Source of the DNA: Streptomyces sp. Act143
Lineage (GTDB): Bacteria; Actinomycetota; Actinomycetes; Streptomycetales; Streptomycetaceae
Direction of reading: 5' to 3'
DNA: 64,000 bases
Assembly (NCBI RefSeq): GCF_003143935.1
Contig: NZ_QFRX01000001.1
Location: forward strand, 5,596,924-5,660,923
The translations under genes and the position numbers were made by a program. Below the pieces are notes generated by a model. That model was not told where the DNA came from, made no database searches, and saw nothing but the letters and a program-made list of their open reading frames with translations. Shown one piece after another: positions 39,408 to 48,145 of the stretch; position 1 is the stretch's first letter, and each line of letters begins with the position of its first letter.

Positions 39408-39709
39408 GCGAATCACTCCTGCAGTCGTCGGTAATGGCCGGTTCGTACCGGGTGCGGGCGGCACACCGGCCTCGAACGAATCTACCCGCGGGCACTGACA
39501 GCACCGGGCCACGGGGGTGCGGAGCCGGGCCGGGGCCAGGAGCATTCACCGGGTGTTTTCCCTGGGGAACCCGGCGGCTCACGGGTTGGTAGCCGCCCCT
39601 ACCCAGGGGCTCGTGATCCGAACCACTTCTTGGGCCGTTCGGTTCGCGACGCGGTCCGAGCGGCCGGTTCGCGACTCGGACCGCGGGGGGCTCAGGTGCG
39701 CCTACCCAC
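39408..39709. other. 302-base intergenic region between folB and the NTF2-like gene
   Basis: No coding signal on either strand that looks real. It contains a hairpin (39651-39684), two copies of CGGTTCGCGAC (around 39640 and 39665) and, toward folB, the folB promoter side, where I cannot find a convincing -35/-10 pair. Confidence 0.6.
39651..39684 (-). terminator. Hairpin after the folP operon
   Basis: GCGGTCCGAG (39651-39660) pairs with CTCGGACCGC (39675-39684), loop 14 bases, 26 bases beyond the stop of the NTF2-like gene on the minus strand. Confidence 0.65.
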
Positions 39710-40216
39710 TCAGGACGGGGTGTCGTCCCCTTCGTCCTCGTCGTTTTCGGCCAGAACCGGGGAGGCGTGGTGGGACCAGAGCTTCCAGCCGTCGGGCGTG
39801 CGCCGGAACACGTTGGTGGCGACCACCAGCTGGCCGACGAGCGGGCCGAGCTCGCCGTCCTCGCCGTCCGGCGCGGGTCCACCGCTGAGGATGTTCTCGG
39901 TGCAGGTCACGATGGCCGTGTCGCCGGTGACGGAGACATGCACGTCGGTGAGGAAGAACTGGATGTAGTCGGTGTTCGCCATGATCAGCGCGTACGACCT
40001 GAGAACCTCGCCGCGGCCGGTGAGCACGGGCCAGCCGGGGTGGACGCAGGAGATCACGCCGGTCTCGGCCGGGTCGTGGTACTCCTCGTCGACGCCGAGG
40101 TCGGCGGGGGTGAGCCAGAGCGAGGACAGCGCGTCGAAGTCGCCGCGTTCGAGTGTCTCGTAGAAGGCGGTGTTGGCGGCTTCCACCTGCTCGACGTCGG
40201 TGTGCGGGGCGCTCAC
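39710..40216 (-). CDS. NTF2-like / SnoaL-type small protein
   Basis: 168 residues from GTG 40216, overlapping the folP stop. The NTF2-like cone is visible (VEQVEAANTAFYETLERGDFDALSSLW at the start, HPGWPVLTGRGEVLRSYALIM in the middle, TPDGWKLWSHHASPVL at the end), ending in an acidic tail (ENDEDEGDD). Members range from ketosteroid isomerases to simple binding proteins; no catalytic residues can be picked out. Coupling to folP is common in Streptomyces but has no known folate meaning. Confidence 0.85.
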   Translation of the reverse strand: MSAPHTDVEQVEAANTAFYETLERGDFDALSSLWLTPADLGVDEEYHDPAETGVISCVHPGWPVLTGRGEVLRSYALIMANTDYIQFFLTDVHVSVTGDTAIVTCTENILSGGPAPDGEDGELGPLVGQLVVATNVFRRTPDGWKLWSHHASPVLAENDEDEGDDTPS

Positions 40217-41223
40217 GAGGCGCCTTCGGGGGAGCTTTCGGCGGTGTTCGCGCCGGGCGTGCGGGCGGTGCCGGGGGCGCCGGGGGTGCGGGTGGTGCCG
40301 GGCGTGCGGGCAGTGGCTTGCGCCCCGCTCGCGTCGGTGGAGACCGGCGTGCGCGTCGCCTCGCGCGCCCCTTCCACGGCGCGCGCGACGCGCACCGCGT
40401 CCGCCGTCGCGTGGACCTCGTGCACGCGTACCGCCCATGCGCCCGCGTACGCGGCGAGTGCGGAGACGGCGGCCGTGGCGGCGTCGCGCTCGCGGGCGGG
40501 CGGCGGTGCCGCCTCCGGACCGGCGGCGAGGACGCGGCCGAGGAAGCGTTTCCGGGAGGCGGCGACGAGAAGGGGGTGGCCGAGGGCGAGCAGGCGGTCG
40601 AGGTGGGCCAGGAGCACGAGGTCGTGCTCGGCGTCCTTGGAGAAGCCGAGGCCCGGGTCGACGACGATGCGGTCGGGGGAGACGCCACCGGCGAGGACGG
40701 CCTCCACGCGCGCGCGCAGTTCCTCGACGACTTCGGTGACGACGTCGTCGTAGACGCCCTTGACGTTGCCGCCCTCCAGGAAGCCGCGCCAGTGCATCAC
40801 GACGAAGGGGGCGCCCGCGTCGGCGACGACCGGGATCATCGCGGGGTCGGCCAGGCCGCCGCTGACGTCGTTGACGAGGGCGGCGCCGGCGGCGAGGGAC
40901 TGGGCGGCGACGGAGGCGCGCATGGTGTCCACGGAGACGGTGACGCCTTCGGAGGCGAGACCCCGGACGACGGGGATGACCCGCTTGAGCTCCTCGGCCT
41001 CGTCGACGCGGGTGGCACCCGGGCGGGTGGACTCGCCGCCGACGTCGACCAGGTCGGCACCCTCGGCGACCAGGGCCAGGCCGTGCTTGACGGCGGCGGT
41101 GGTGTCGAACCAGCGGCCGCCGTCGGAGAAGGAGTCGGGCGTGACGTTCACGACTCCCATGACCGCGCAGCGGTCCCATGCCGGTAGGCCGGCGACGCGC
41201 CCGCGTCCGCTCTGCTTGCTCAT
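40213..41223 (-). CDS. folP: Dihydropteroate synthase
   Basis: 336 residues. Joins p-aminobenzoate to the pterin pyrophosphate and is the sulfonamide target. Motifs: MGVVNVTPDSFSDGG, VDVGGESTRPGA, SVDTMRASVA, VNDVSGG, DPGLGFSKDAEHD, ASRKRFLG and VRVHEV. The final 60 residues are a low-complexity tail with a repeated TPG element. ATG 41223 lies six bases after TACGCT, so the mRNA is probably leaderless. Confidence 0.95.
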   Translation of the reverse strand: MSKQSGRGRVAGLPAWDRCAVMGVVNVTPDSFSDGGRWFDTTAAVKHGLALVAEGADLVDVGGESTRPGATRVDEAEELKRVIPVVRGLASEGVTVSVDTMRASVAAQSLAAGAALVNDVSGGLADPAMIPVVADAGAPFVVMHWRGFLEGGNVKGVYDDVVTEVVEELRARVEAVLAGGVSPDRIVVDPGLGFSKDAEHDLVLLAHLDRLLALGHPLLVAASRKRFLGRVLAAGPEAAPPPARERDAATAAVSALAAYAGAWAVRVHEVHATADAVRVARAVEGAREATRTPVSTDASGAQATARTPGTTRTPGAPGTARTPGANTAESSPEGAS

Positions 41224-41229
41224 ATGTTC

Positions 41230-41235
41230 AGCGTA
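41230..41235 (-). promoter_or_regulatory. -10 box for a leaderless folP transcript
   Basis: On the minus strand TACGCT, six bases (GAACAT), then ATG 41223. Confidence 0.65.
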
Positions 41236-41324
41236 GGCCCCATGGGGGCCCGTATCGGCGCGCGGCCCAGGCGGAGGCCCCCGGGCTGGAGGAGGGGTGG
41301 GGCTTCCGCTAGGGCCTGTCAGAG

Positions 41325-41345
41325 GCGCCGGGCGCCGGGCGCCGG
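41325..41345. repeat. Three tandem copies of a 7-bp unit upstream of folP
   Basis: GCGCCGG at 41325, 41332 and 41339 without mismatch, followed by looser copies (GTGCAGG, GTGCCGG). It lies in the 151-base gap between folP and the lysyltransferase-like gene. Confidence 0.85.
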
Positions 41346-41374
41346 GTGCAGGGTGCCGGTGGGGGTGCCTGGTG

Positions 41375-43210
41375 TCACGCCGCGCGGACGTCTCTTTCCG
41401 CCACCGAGTGCGCGCACGCGCGCGGTGCGGTCCTGCGGCGGCGCAGGAATCGCGGCAGGGGGAGGGCGAGGTTCACGAAGCCCTCGGCCTGCATGGCGGC
41501 GAAGCCGATGCGGGGCAGGTCGCCGGAGGCGCGGTAGACGACGAAGCGCGGCTCCCAGCGGGGCTGGAACTTGGCGTTGAACTTGTACAGGGACTCGATC
41601 TGGAACCAGCGGGACAGGAAGACCAGCAGCCCGCGCCAGGCGCGCAGCACCGGGCCGGCGCCGATCTTCTCGCCGCGCGCCAGGGCGGAGCGGAACATGG
41701 CGAAGTTGAGGGACACGCGCGTGATGCCGAACTTCGGGGCCGCCTGGAGGGCGGCGACGATGAGGAGCTCGTTCATGCCGGGGTCCGCCGAGCGGTCGCG
41801 GCGCATCAGGTCCAGGGAGGCGCCGTCGCGGCCCCAGGGCACGAAGTGCAGGATCGCCTTCAGGTCGCCGTACTCGCCGGGCTGTTCGTCGGCCTTGTGG
41901 GCGGTGGCGATCAGGCAGTCGCCGTCGGTGGGATCGCCGATGCGGCCCAGCGCCATGGAGAAGCCGCGCTCGGTGTCGGTGCCGCGCCAGTCGTCGGCGG
42001 CCCGGCGGATGCGCTCGAGCTCGGCGTCGCCGAGGTCACGGACGCGCCGTACGCGGGTCTCGTAACCCGCGCGCTCGATGCGCTTGACCATCTGGCGCAC
42101 GTTGCGCATCGCGCGCCCGGCGAGGGAGAAATCCGCGACGTCCACCACCGCCTCGTCGCCCAGTTCGAGGCAGTCCAGGCCGGTCTCGCGGGTCCACACC
42201 TCGCCGCCCGTCTCCGAGCAGCCCATGACGGCGGGCGTCCAGGAGTGGGCCTTGGCCTCGTCCATGAAGCGTTCGATGGCGCCGGGCCAGGCCTCGACGT
42301 CGCCGATCGGGTCGCCGCTGGCCAGCATCACGCCGGAGACGACGCGGTAGGTCACCGCGGCCTTGCCGCTGGGGGAGAAGACGACCGCCTTGTCGCGGCG
42401 CAGGGCGAAGTGGCCGAGCGAGTCGCGGGCGCCGTGCTTCTCCAGCAGGGCCCGCAGCCGGGCCTCGTCGTCCTCGGTGAGGCGCGCGGCGGGGTGTTCG
42501 GGGCGGAAGGCCAGGTAGATCGTCGTGATCGCGGTGAGCAGGCCCAGGGCGCCGAGGGAGAAGGCGACCGTCCAGGAGGTGTTGCCCTGGTAGTCGACCG
42601 GCCCCTCGAAGCCGAAGAGGCCGTACAGGACGTGCGTAATGCGATCGGCCAGGCTCGGGTCGCCGACCAGCGTCTTGGGGTGGACGCTGACGATGACCAG
42701 TCCGAGGAAGAGGGAACCGGCGCCCATGAGGACGAAGTTGGCGAGCGCGCGCCAGCGGCTGCGCGGGTCGGGCAGTGCCTTGAACTGGTCGCGGTGGATC
42801 AGCAGCGGCGCGAGGAGGGCGAGCGAGATGAGCACGCCGACCGGGGAGTGCCGGTACGTGAACTGTGCGACCGCGCCGGCCGGCAGCAGGGCCACGGCGG
42901 CGCGCCAGGCCCGCCGCTTGCGCCGCCTGAGGCCGTGCGCGAGCAGGAGCAGCAGGATGCCCACGCTCATGGACAGCGCCGCGGCGAACGGGCCGAGCGC
43001 GCCCGGCAGCACCTCGGCGAGGGTGTGCATACGGCTGTGACGGAAGCGCGGGAACACGCCCGCGGCGATGTCCAGCAGCCCCACCACCGCGCAGGCTCTG
43101 GCGACCAGGACCGGGGCGGCCTCGGGGCGCGGGCCGCGCAGTACGCGCCGCACGCGCGGTGATCGGCTCGGAACCCCGCCCGACATTTCCTCATCTGTCC
43201 TGACAGACAT
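41375..43210 (-). CDS. Phosphatidylglycerol lysyltransferase-like membrane protein (DUF2156)
   Basis: 611 residues from GTG/ATG region at 43210 (MSVRTDEEMSGG; ATG 43186 is an alternative). Six or seven membrane helices in the first 240 residues are followed by a cytosolic double-GNAT domain of the MprF/LPG-synthase type (DUF2156): VMLASGDPIGDVEAW, FMDEAKAHSWTPAVMGCSE, SLDLMRRDRSADPGMNELLI and KFQPRWEPRFVVYR. It would transfer an aminoacyl group from tRNA to a membrane lipid, giving cationic lipid and antimicrobial tolerance. No lysyl-tRNA synthetase domain is fused. The acceptor and amino acid are inferred from the family. Confidence 0.85.
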   Translation of the reverse strand: MSVRTDEEMSGGVPSRSPRVRRVLRGPRPEAAPVLVARACAVVGLLDIAAGVFPRFRHSRMHTLAEVLPGALGPFAAALSMSVGILLLLLAHGLRRRKRRAWRAAVALLPAGAVAQFTYRHSPVGVLISLALLAPLLIHRDQFKALPDPRSRWRALANFVLMGAGSLFLGLVIVSVHPKTLVGDPSLADRITHVLYGLFGFEGPVDYQGNTSWTVAFSLGALGLLTAITTIYLAFRPEHPAARLTEDDEARLRALLEKHGARDSLGHFALRRDKAVVFSPSGKAAVTYRVVSGVMLASGDPIGDVEAWPGAIERFMDEAKAHSWTPAVMGCSETGGEVWTRETGLDCLELGDEAVVDVADFSLAGRAMRNVRQMVKRIERAGYETRVRRVRDLGDAELERIRRAADDWRGTDTERGFSMALGRIGDPTDGDCLIATAHKADEQPGEYGDLKAILHFVPWGRDGASLDLMRRDRSADPGMNELLIVAALQAAPKFGITRVSLNFAMFRSALARGEKIGAGPVLRAWRGLLVFLSRWFQIESLYKFNAKFQPRWEPRFVVYRASGDLPRIGFAAMQAEGFVNLALPLPRFLRRRRTAPRACAHSVAERDVRAA

Positions 43211-43420
43211 CGCATCCCGTAGTTCTGCGAGAGACCTTGGATCCGGGCCCGATTCGGGCATCCGGCGACATTGCGCCCTCTAGGACGGTGTCTCGGGGAG
43301 AGAGGTTCACTCACTTCCCCAAAGCCGGTTCAAAGGCCGGGAAAAGGGCCGGGCAAGCCCTCGCGAAGATCCGCGGGAGACGAGCCGGCACGGGGAGAAA
43401 GCGCAGGCAGGAAGCAAACC

Positions 43421-44548
43421 ATGGGTCTCACGAGCAACAACGTGCTGGTGCTGGCGATCGCGTCGGCCGTGGCTCTGTTCGGCGGCACGGTATGGCTGTG
43501 GCCACGGCTGGCCCGGCGGAGCTGGCGGGCGGTCAGCGGGCGCGTCGGCCTGCTGCTCGCGACCCAGCTGGCGCTGTTCGCGGCGCTCGGTCTCGCCGCC
43601 AACCAGTCCTTCGGGTTCTACGCGAGCTGGGCCGACCTGTTCGGGCAGGAGGACGAGCAGGGCGTGGTCGTGGACCACACGGCGGGCGGCGGCTCGGGCG
43701 GCCCGCTCCAGGTGACGGACGTCCGGCGGGTCAAGGAGACCGGCAGCGGGCGGCCGCAGCGCGCCGGGCAGATCCAGAAGGTCGACATAGTCGGCCGTAC
43801 GACGCACATCGCGACGTCCGCCTTCGTGTACCTGCCGCCGGAGTACTTCCAGCCGCAGTACCGCACGCGCACGTTTCCCGCGGCGGTGGTCCTCACCGGA
43901 TATCCGGGCACCGCGCAGGCGCTGGTCGACAAACTGCACTACCCGAGCACGGCGTTGGAGCTCGCCAAGGACGGCCGTATGCAGCCGATGATCCTGGTGA
44001 TGCTGCGACCGACCGTGGCGCCGCCGCGGGACACGGAGTGCGTCGACATTCCGAACGGACCGCAGACGGAGTCGTTCTTCGCCAAAGATCTGCCGGACGC
44101 CGTACTCGCGCACTACCGCGTGGGCAAGAAGCCGGGCAGCTGGGGCGTCATCGGCGACTCCACGGGTGGTTACTGCGCGCTGAAGCTCGCCATGCACCAC
44201 CCGGAGGTGTACGCCGCGGGGGCCGGCCTTTCGCCGTACTACAAGGCGCCGATCGACCCCACCACGGGCGATCTCTTCCAGGGGGACAAGGGGCTGCGCG
44301 ATCGCGCCGACCTGTGGTGGTACCTCAAGCACATGCCCGCCCCCGACACTTCACTGCTCGTCAGCAGCAGCAAGGTGGGCGAGTCGAACTACAAGGACAC
44401 CTTGAAGTTCATAGAGCGCGTCAAGGCGACCCATCGGACCCGCATCTCCTCGGTCATCCTCGAAAGCGGGGGCCACAACTTCAACACCTGGCGGCGGGAG
44501 ATTCCGGCGACCCTGCAGTGGATCAGCGGGCGGTTGAGCGATCGGTGA
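43421..44548 (+). CDS. Membrane-anchored alpha/beta-hydrolase, esterase D / antigen 85-like
   Basis: 375 residues from ATG 43421. Two hydrophobic segments at about 8-25 and 45-65 anchor it. The extracytoplasmic domain is an esterase-D type hydrolase: SAFVYLPPEYFQPQYR, the nucleophile elbow GDSTGGYCALKLA, ADLWWYLKHMP and the catalytic histidine in ILESGGHNFNTW. Relatives include mycolyltransferases and enterochelin esterases. Streptomyces lacks mycolic acids, so another cell-envelope ester is the likely substrate. Divergent from the LPG-synthase-like gene over a 210-base gap in which I see no clear operator. Confidence 0.85.
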   Translation: MGLTSNNVLVLAIASAVALFGGTVWLWPRLARRSWRAVSGRVGLLLATQLALFAALGLAANQSFGFYASWADLFGQEDEQGVVVDHTAGGGSGGPLQVTDVRRVKETGSGRPQRAGQIQKVDIVGRTTHIATSAFVYLPPEYFQPQYRTRTFPAAVVLTGYPGTAQALVDKLHYPSTALELAKDGRMQPMILVMLRPTVAPPRDTECVDIPNGPQTESFFAKDLPDAVLAHYRVGKKPGSWGVIGDSTGGYCALKLAMHHPEVYAAGAGLSPYYKAPIDPTTGDLFQGDKGLRDRADLWWYLKHMPAPDTSLLVSSSKVGESNYKDTLKFIERVKATHRTRISSVILESGGHNFNTWRREIPATLQWISGRLSDR

Positions 44549-44705
44549 GACCGGAAACGATCTTGTGCTCCGCGAGCCCGGAGATGTGCCCCTTGTCGAA
44601 TTCGGTGACCGGTCTGATTCCTGATGTCGTGTGAAGGCTTCGGTATGGCTGTGTTTTTACGGGCCGGGGCACCACGATTCGCCTACGCGCGGTAAGTTTC
44701 TGGCC

Positions 44706-46190
44706 ATGCCACGTGGACGTCACCGCCATTCACCGCCCTTGCACAGGCTGCTTCCCCCGTCGGCGATCGCAGGCGTCTCGCTCGTCTGCGCCTTCGGCCC
44801 CTGGGTGTTCTCGCAACAGGCCGTGCTGCGTGTCATCGCCGCGAGCGCCGCGGCGACGGCGGTGGTCGGTGCCGCCGTCATGCGCCGCTGGGACGCGCAG
44901 GCCGGCAAGCAGGTCGCCGATCTCACGCGCGCGCGTGCCGGCGACGAGTGGCGGTTCGAGGAGCGGGTCGCCGAACTGGAGTCCGACCTGGAGGAGTCGC
45001 GCGAACTGCGCGCCAAGCTGGAGCAGCGGCTGCGGGCCAAGCGCGCGGAACTGGCGGGCCTGCGCAACGAGCATGCCGCCCTGCTGCGCCGGTACGCCAC
45101 GGCGGAGACCGAGCGTGCGAGCGCCCTGGAGGGCCGCCGCCTGCTCGAGATAGAGACCACGGTTCCGGCGCGCGCGCTGCCGCCGGTGCCGGTTCCGGCG
45201 GCCGTCGTCGAGGAGACCGAGGCTGTGGCTGCCCCGGTCGAGGACGAGGGCGACGAGAGTGTGGAGAGCGCGCAGGCAGCGGAGGCCGTGAAGGCCGCCG
45301 ATGCCGCCGACGACAACGACGAGCCGGAGACGCCCGCGATCTTCTCGCCGGAGGGGTCTCAGCTGTTCCTGCGGGCCAAGGTGGCACTGGCGCGGCTCGA
45401 CGCGGACGGGGCGGATGCCGCCGGCAAGGGTGACGCGGTTTCCGGCGACTCTGCCGACGCGGGCGATTCCGGGGACTCCGCCGACGCGGACGGCTCCGCC
45501 GACGCGGGCGACTCCCGTGACGCCGGTGACTCGCTGAAGGACGACGAGGCCGCCAAGGCCGTCCGCGAGGACGCCTCCAAGGACGGCTCCAGGGACGCTC
45601 CCAAGGGCGCGGGTTCGCCCGGCGACGCCGGTTCCCCGAAGGGGGACGGCACGCCTGACGGCGACGGCGGTCCGAAGGGCGACGGCCCCGCGAAGGACGT
45701 GCCGGCCCAGGCCGGCCCCGTCGCCGCCGAGGTCCACACCTCCGGCGACGCCGCGGCGGACGCCGCACCTGCCGCGCAGGAGGACGAGGCGCAGGGGCAG
45801 CCCGCGGCGGCCGACGGGCACGAGCGCGCGGCCGCCGTCACCAGCACCGCGGCCACCTCGGCCCAGCCCGCTCACCAGCCCGCCGGGCACTTCGTCGCGC
45901 CGACCGCGGTGGCCGTCGTACCGGCCGCGCCCGTGCGGCGTCCGGCGGTGCAGGGCGGCTTCGACTTCTTCGGCACGCAGAAGGCGTCCGCCGCCCTGGA
46001 GTCCGTGCAGAACGAGGATCTCGCCGACGTGGTCGGCCAGGAGGCGCTCGCCCTGCACAAGGCCGAGGCCGAGGCGGAGTTCAAGCCGGCCGACGCGGAG
46101 TCGCGCGGTGTCGGCCAGGTCATCGACCTGACGGCCCACGACGAGACGGAACAGATCGACGTGCAGACGCTGCGGAGCGCGGTGTCCTGA
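44706..46190 (+). CDS. Membrane-anchored coiled-coil protein with long disordered acidic region
   Basis: 494 residues from ATG 44706. Basic N-terminus, two close membrane helices (about 15-60), then a coiled coil at about 70-145 (heptads in RFEERVAELESDLEESRELR and LRAKLEQRLRAKRAELAGLR), then about 250 residues of Asp/Ala/Gly/Ser/Pro low complexity including near repeats of GDSADAGDS. The last 100 residues are more ordered (VQGGFDFFGTQKASAAL, QNEDLADVVGQEALALHKAEAEAEF) and look like a short interaction motif. A conserved Streptomyces type with no assigned function; a scaffold for cell envelope or division proteins would fit. Confidence 0.75.
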   Translation: MPRGRHRHSPPLHRLLPPSAIAGVSLVCAFGPWVFSQQAVLRVIAASAAATAVVGAAVMRRWDAQAGKQVADLTRARAGDEWRFEERVAELESDLEESRELRAKLEQRLRAKRAELAGLRNEHAALLRRYATAETERASALEGRRLLEIETTVPARALPPVPVPAAVVEETEAVAAPVEDEGDESVESAQAAEAVKAADAADDNDEPETPAIFSPEGSQLFLRAKVALARLDADGADAAGKGDAVSGDSADAGDSGDSADADGSADAGDSRDAGDSLKDDEAAKAVREDASKDGSRDAPKGAGSPGDAGSPKGDGTPDGDGGPKGDGPAKDVPAQAGPVAAEVHTSGDAAADAAPAAQEDEAQGQPAAADGHERAAAVTSTAATSAQPAHQPAGHFVAPTAVAVVPAAPVRRPAVQGGFDFFGTQKASAALESVQNEDLADVVGQEALALHKAEAEAEFKPADAESRGVGQVIDLTAHDETEQIDVQTLRSAVS

Positions 46191-46203
46191 GCGAGTGACG
46201 TGA

Positions 46204-46250
46204 CGGCGAGGCCGCGCGGAACCCGAACCGGGTTCCGCGCGGCCTCGCCG
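46204..46250. terminator. Bidirectional terminator, 21-bp perfect stem
   Basis: 46204-46224 is perfectly complementary to 46230-46250 around a 5-base loop (GAACC), followed by TTTG on the plus strand. It lies between convergent genes (stops at 46190 and 46271) and can serve both. Confidence 0.9.
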
Positions 46251-46270
46251 TTTGCCCTCGGGGCGCGCCG

Positions 46271-47614
46271 TCAGGCCATCCACCGGTCCGGCGGCGCGTC
46301 GCGGCGTCCCGTGCGGGAGCGCTCGGCCTGCGCCCGCAGCAGCCGCGCGGCCTCCTCCGCGTCCCGCAGACGGGCCGTGACGGTCTTGTCGGCACCCGTG
46401 TCCACATGGACGTCGGCGAGCCGCCACAGGCGCTGCCAGGGGCCTTGCGCGAGCCGTACGCTCTGCACCTTGGCGTGCGGGACCAGGGCGAGGCTGCGCC
46501 TGAGGAGTCCGTGCCGGGCCGCGAACACCGCGTCGGTGACGGCGAGTCCGTGCCCGCGCCACCAGACCGGCACGCACCGCCCCGCGCGCCGCGGCGGCCG
46601 GGACAGGGCGGACCGGGGCGGCACCGTCACCCCGGGCAGCACGCGTGCGACGACCGCTTCGGCGACCTCGCGCGGAGCGACCGGCACCAGCACCGAGTTG
46701 GCCGACCCGGCCACGTCCAGCTCCACCCGCACCCAGCCGCGCCGCCGCCACAGCAGCGGCTCCACGATCCGCACGGTCTGCACGCGCCCCGGCGGAACCG
46801 TCTCGTGCGTGCGGTCCAGGAGCCCGTGGTCGATCCGCAGCCCGTCGGGCGACTCGCCCACGGTCCAGTCGTACTCGCCGACGAACCGCCCCACGCTGCT
46901 CGCGCCCGCCGCGCCGAGCAGGGGGACGCCGGTGGCGAGGACCGTCCACAGGCTGTGGGTGGCCAACCACAGGACGGGCGGTACGACGAGGGCGGCGGCC
47001 AGGGCGCCCCAGGTGGCGCCTGTCAGGAGGAGGGCGATCGCGAGGTCGCGCGGGGGCGTGCGCAGCAGCTCGCGCGCCGGCGCCTCGCCTACTTCGTGCG
47101 CGGTCTCGGGCGCGAACCCGGCGGCGCGCGCGAGGAGTTCCGCGCGCAGCGCACGCGCCTCGCGCTCCCCCAGGAAGGAGAGCTCGTCCTTCTTGTCGGT
47201 GCCTATGACGTCGAGTTTCAGCTTGGCGACGCCCGCTACGCGCGCGAGGAGCGGCTGGGTGACGTCGACGGCCTGGATGCGTTCCAGCCGGATGTGCACG
47301 GTGCGCCGGAACACCAGGCCGGTACGGATGCGCAGTTCGGACTCGGTGACCGCGAAGTGCGTGTACCACCAGGTGAGGAAGCCGTAGAGAGCGGCGGCCG
47401 GGACCAGGACGGCGAGGGCGATCAGCAGCGTCGTGGTCGTCAGCCGGGTCAGCTGGCGCTGCGTCTGGTCGGGGTCGTGCACCGCCCACCCGATGAGCAC
47501 CGCCACGGGCGCCCACGCCCGCCTCAGGGGCGTCACGGGGTGCAGGCGCCGCTCGGTCACCGGTGGCTTGGCCTGCGCCTCGTGGACGCCGTCGTCGAGG
47601 CCGGGCGTCGTCAC
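46271..47614 (-). CDS. PH-domain membrane protein (YdbT-like)
   Basis: 447 residues from GTG 47614. Two or three bacterial PH (DUF304/bPH2) domains alternate with membrane helices: FAVTESELRIRTGLVFRRTVHIRLERIQAVDVTQPLLARVAGVAKL (first, about 95-140), RIDHGLLDRTHETVPPGRVQTVRIVEPLLWRRRGW (second) and AVFAARHGLLRRSLALVPHAKVQSVRL (third). The typical partner, a shorter single-domain protein, overlaps upstream. In Bacillus the YdbS/YdbT pair gives resistance to a bacteriocin, but the biochemical role is unknown. Confidence 0.87.
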   Translation of the reverse strand: MTTPGLDDGVHEAQAKPPVTERRLHPVTPLRRAWAPVAVLIGWAVHDPDQTQRQLTRLTTTTLLIALAVLVPAAALYGFLTWWYTHFAVTESELRIRTGLVFRRTVHIRLERIQAVDVTQPLLARVAGVAKLKLDVIGTDKKDELSFLGEREARALRAELLARAAGFAPETAHEVGEAPARELLRTPPRDLAIALLLTGATWGALAAALVVPPVLWLATHSLWTVLATGVPLLGAAGASSVGRFVGEYDWTVGESPDGLRIDHGLLDRTHETVPPGRVQTVRIVEPLLWRRRGWVRVELDVAGSANSVLVPVAPREVAEAVVARVLPGVTVPPRSALSRPPRRAGRCVPVWWRGHGLAVTDAVFAARHGLLRRSLALVPHAKVQSVRLAQGPWQRLWRLADVHVDTGADKTVTARLRDAEEAARLLRAQAERSRTGRRDAPPDRWMA

Positions 47615-48114
47615 AGCCCCGCCGATCGGGCCTCGCCGAGCTCGGTGAGCCGGTCACGCAGCCGTTCCGCCTCCGCCGGTTCGAGGCCGGGGATGGTCGC
47701 GTCGGTCGCGGCGGCGGCCGTGTGGAGCTGGACGCTGGCCAGCCCGAAGTGCCGCTCGACGGGACCGGAGGTGACCTCGACGAGCTGCATCCGCCCGTAC
47801 GGCACGACGGTCTCCTCGCGCCACAGCACACCCCGGCTGATCAGCAGGTCGTCGGCGCGCTCGGCGTAGCGCCAGGAGCGCCAGTTGCGGCCGAGCATCA
47901 CCCAGCCCCAGGCCATGAGGGCGAGCGGCAGCAGCGCGAACGCGGCCCAGGCGGGACCGGCGAACAGCCCGAGCAGCAGCCCCAGGGCGAGCGCGATCAA
48001 CCCCAGCCACACCACCGTCAACAGCCGTCGCATCCGCAGCAGCCCAGGGGGCAGTCCGATCCACACCGGCTCACCCGCCGCCGACTCCGTGTCCTGCCCG
48101 CTCCCCGTCTCCAT
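47611..48114 (-). CDS. PH-domain membrane protein (YdbS-like)
   Basis: 167 residues from ATG 48114. Two membrane helices at about 30-75 (TVVWLGLIALALGLLLGLFAG) then one bPH2 domain (DDLLISRGVLWREETVVPYGRMQLVEVTSGPVERHFGLASVQL by position, about 90-132). Overlaps its partner by GTGA, so the two are made together. TACGCT lies exactly six bases ahead of the ATG, suggesting a leaderless mRNA. The start is 31 bases from the divergent nuoD paralogue. Confidence 0.87.
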   Translation of the reverse strand: METGSGQDTESAAGEPVWIGLPPGLLRMRRLLTVVWLGLIALALGLLLGLFAGPAWAAFALLPLALMAWGWVMLGRNWRSWRYAERADDLLISRGVLWREETVVPYGRMQLVEVTSGPVERHFGLASVQLHTAAAATDATIPGLEPAEAERLRDRLTELGEARSAGL

Positions 48115-48120
48115 AGGGCC

Positions 48121-48126
48121 AGCGTA
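48121..48126 (-). promoter_or_regulatory. -10 box for a leaderless ydbS-like transcript
   Basis: On the minus strand TACGCT, six bases (GGCCCT), ATG 48114. The 31-base gap to the divergent nuoD paralogue means both promoters overlap. Confidence 0.65.
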
Positions 48127-48145
48127 CGTAGGAGAGACTGTGTCC

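Noticed and set aside
44730..47831. A 1033-codon open frame on the minus strand
   Set aside because: It crosses the coiled-coil gene, a strong terminator and the PH-domain genes in a wrong frame. No domain can be recognised.
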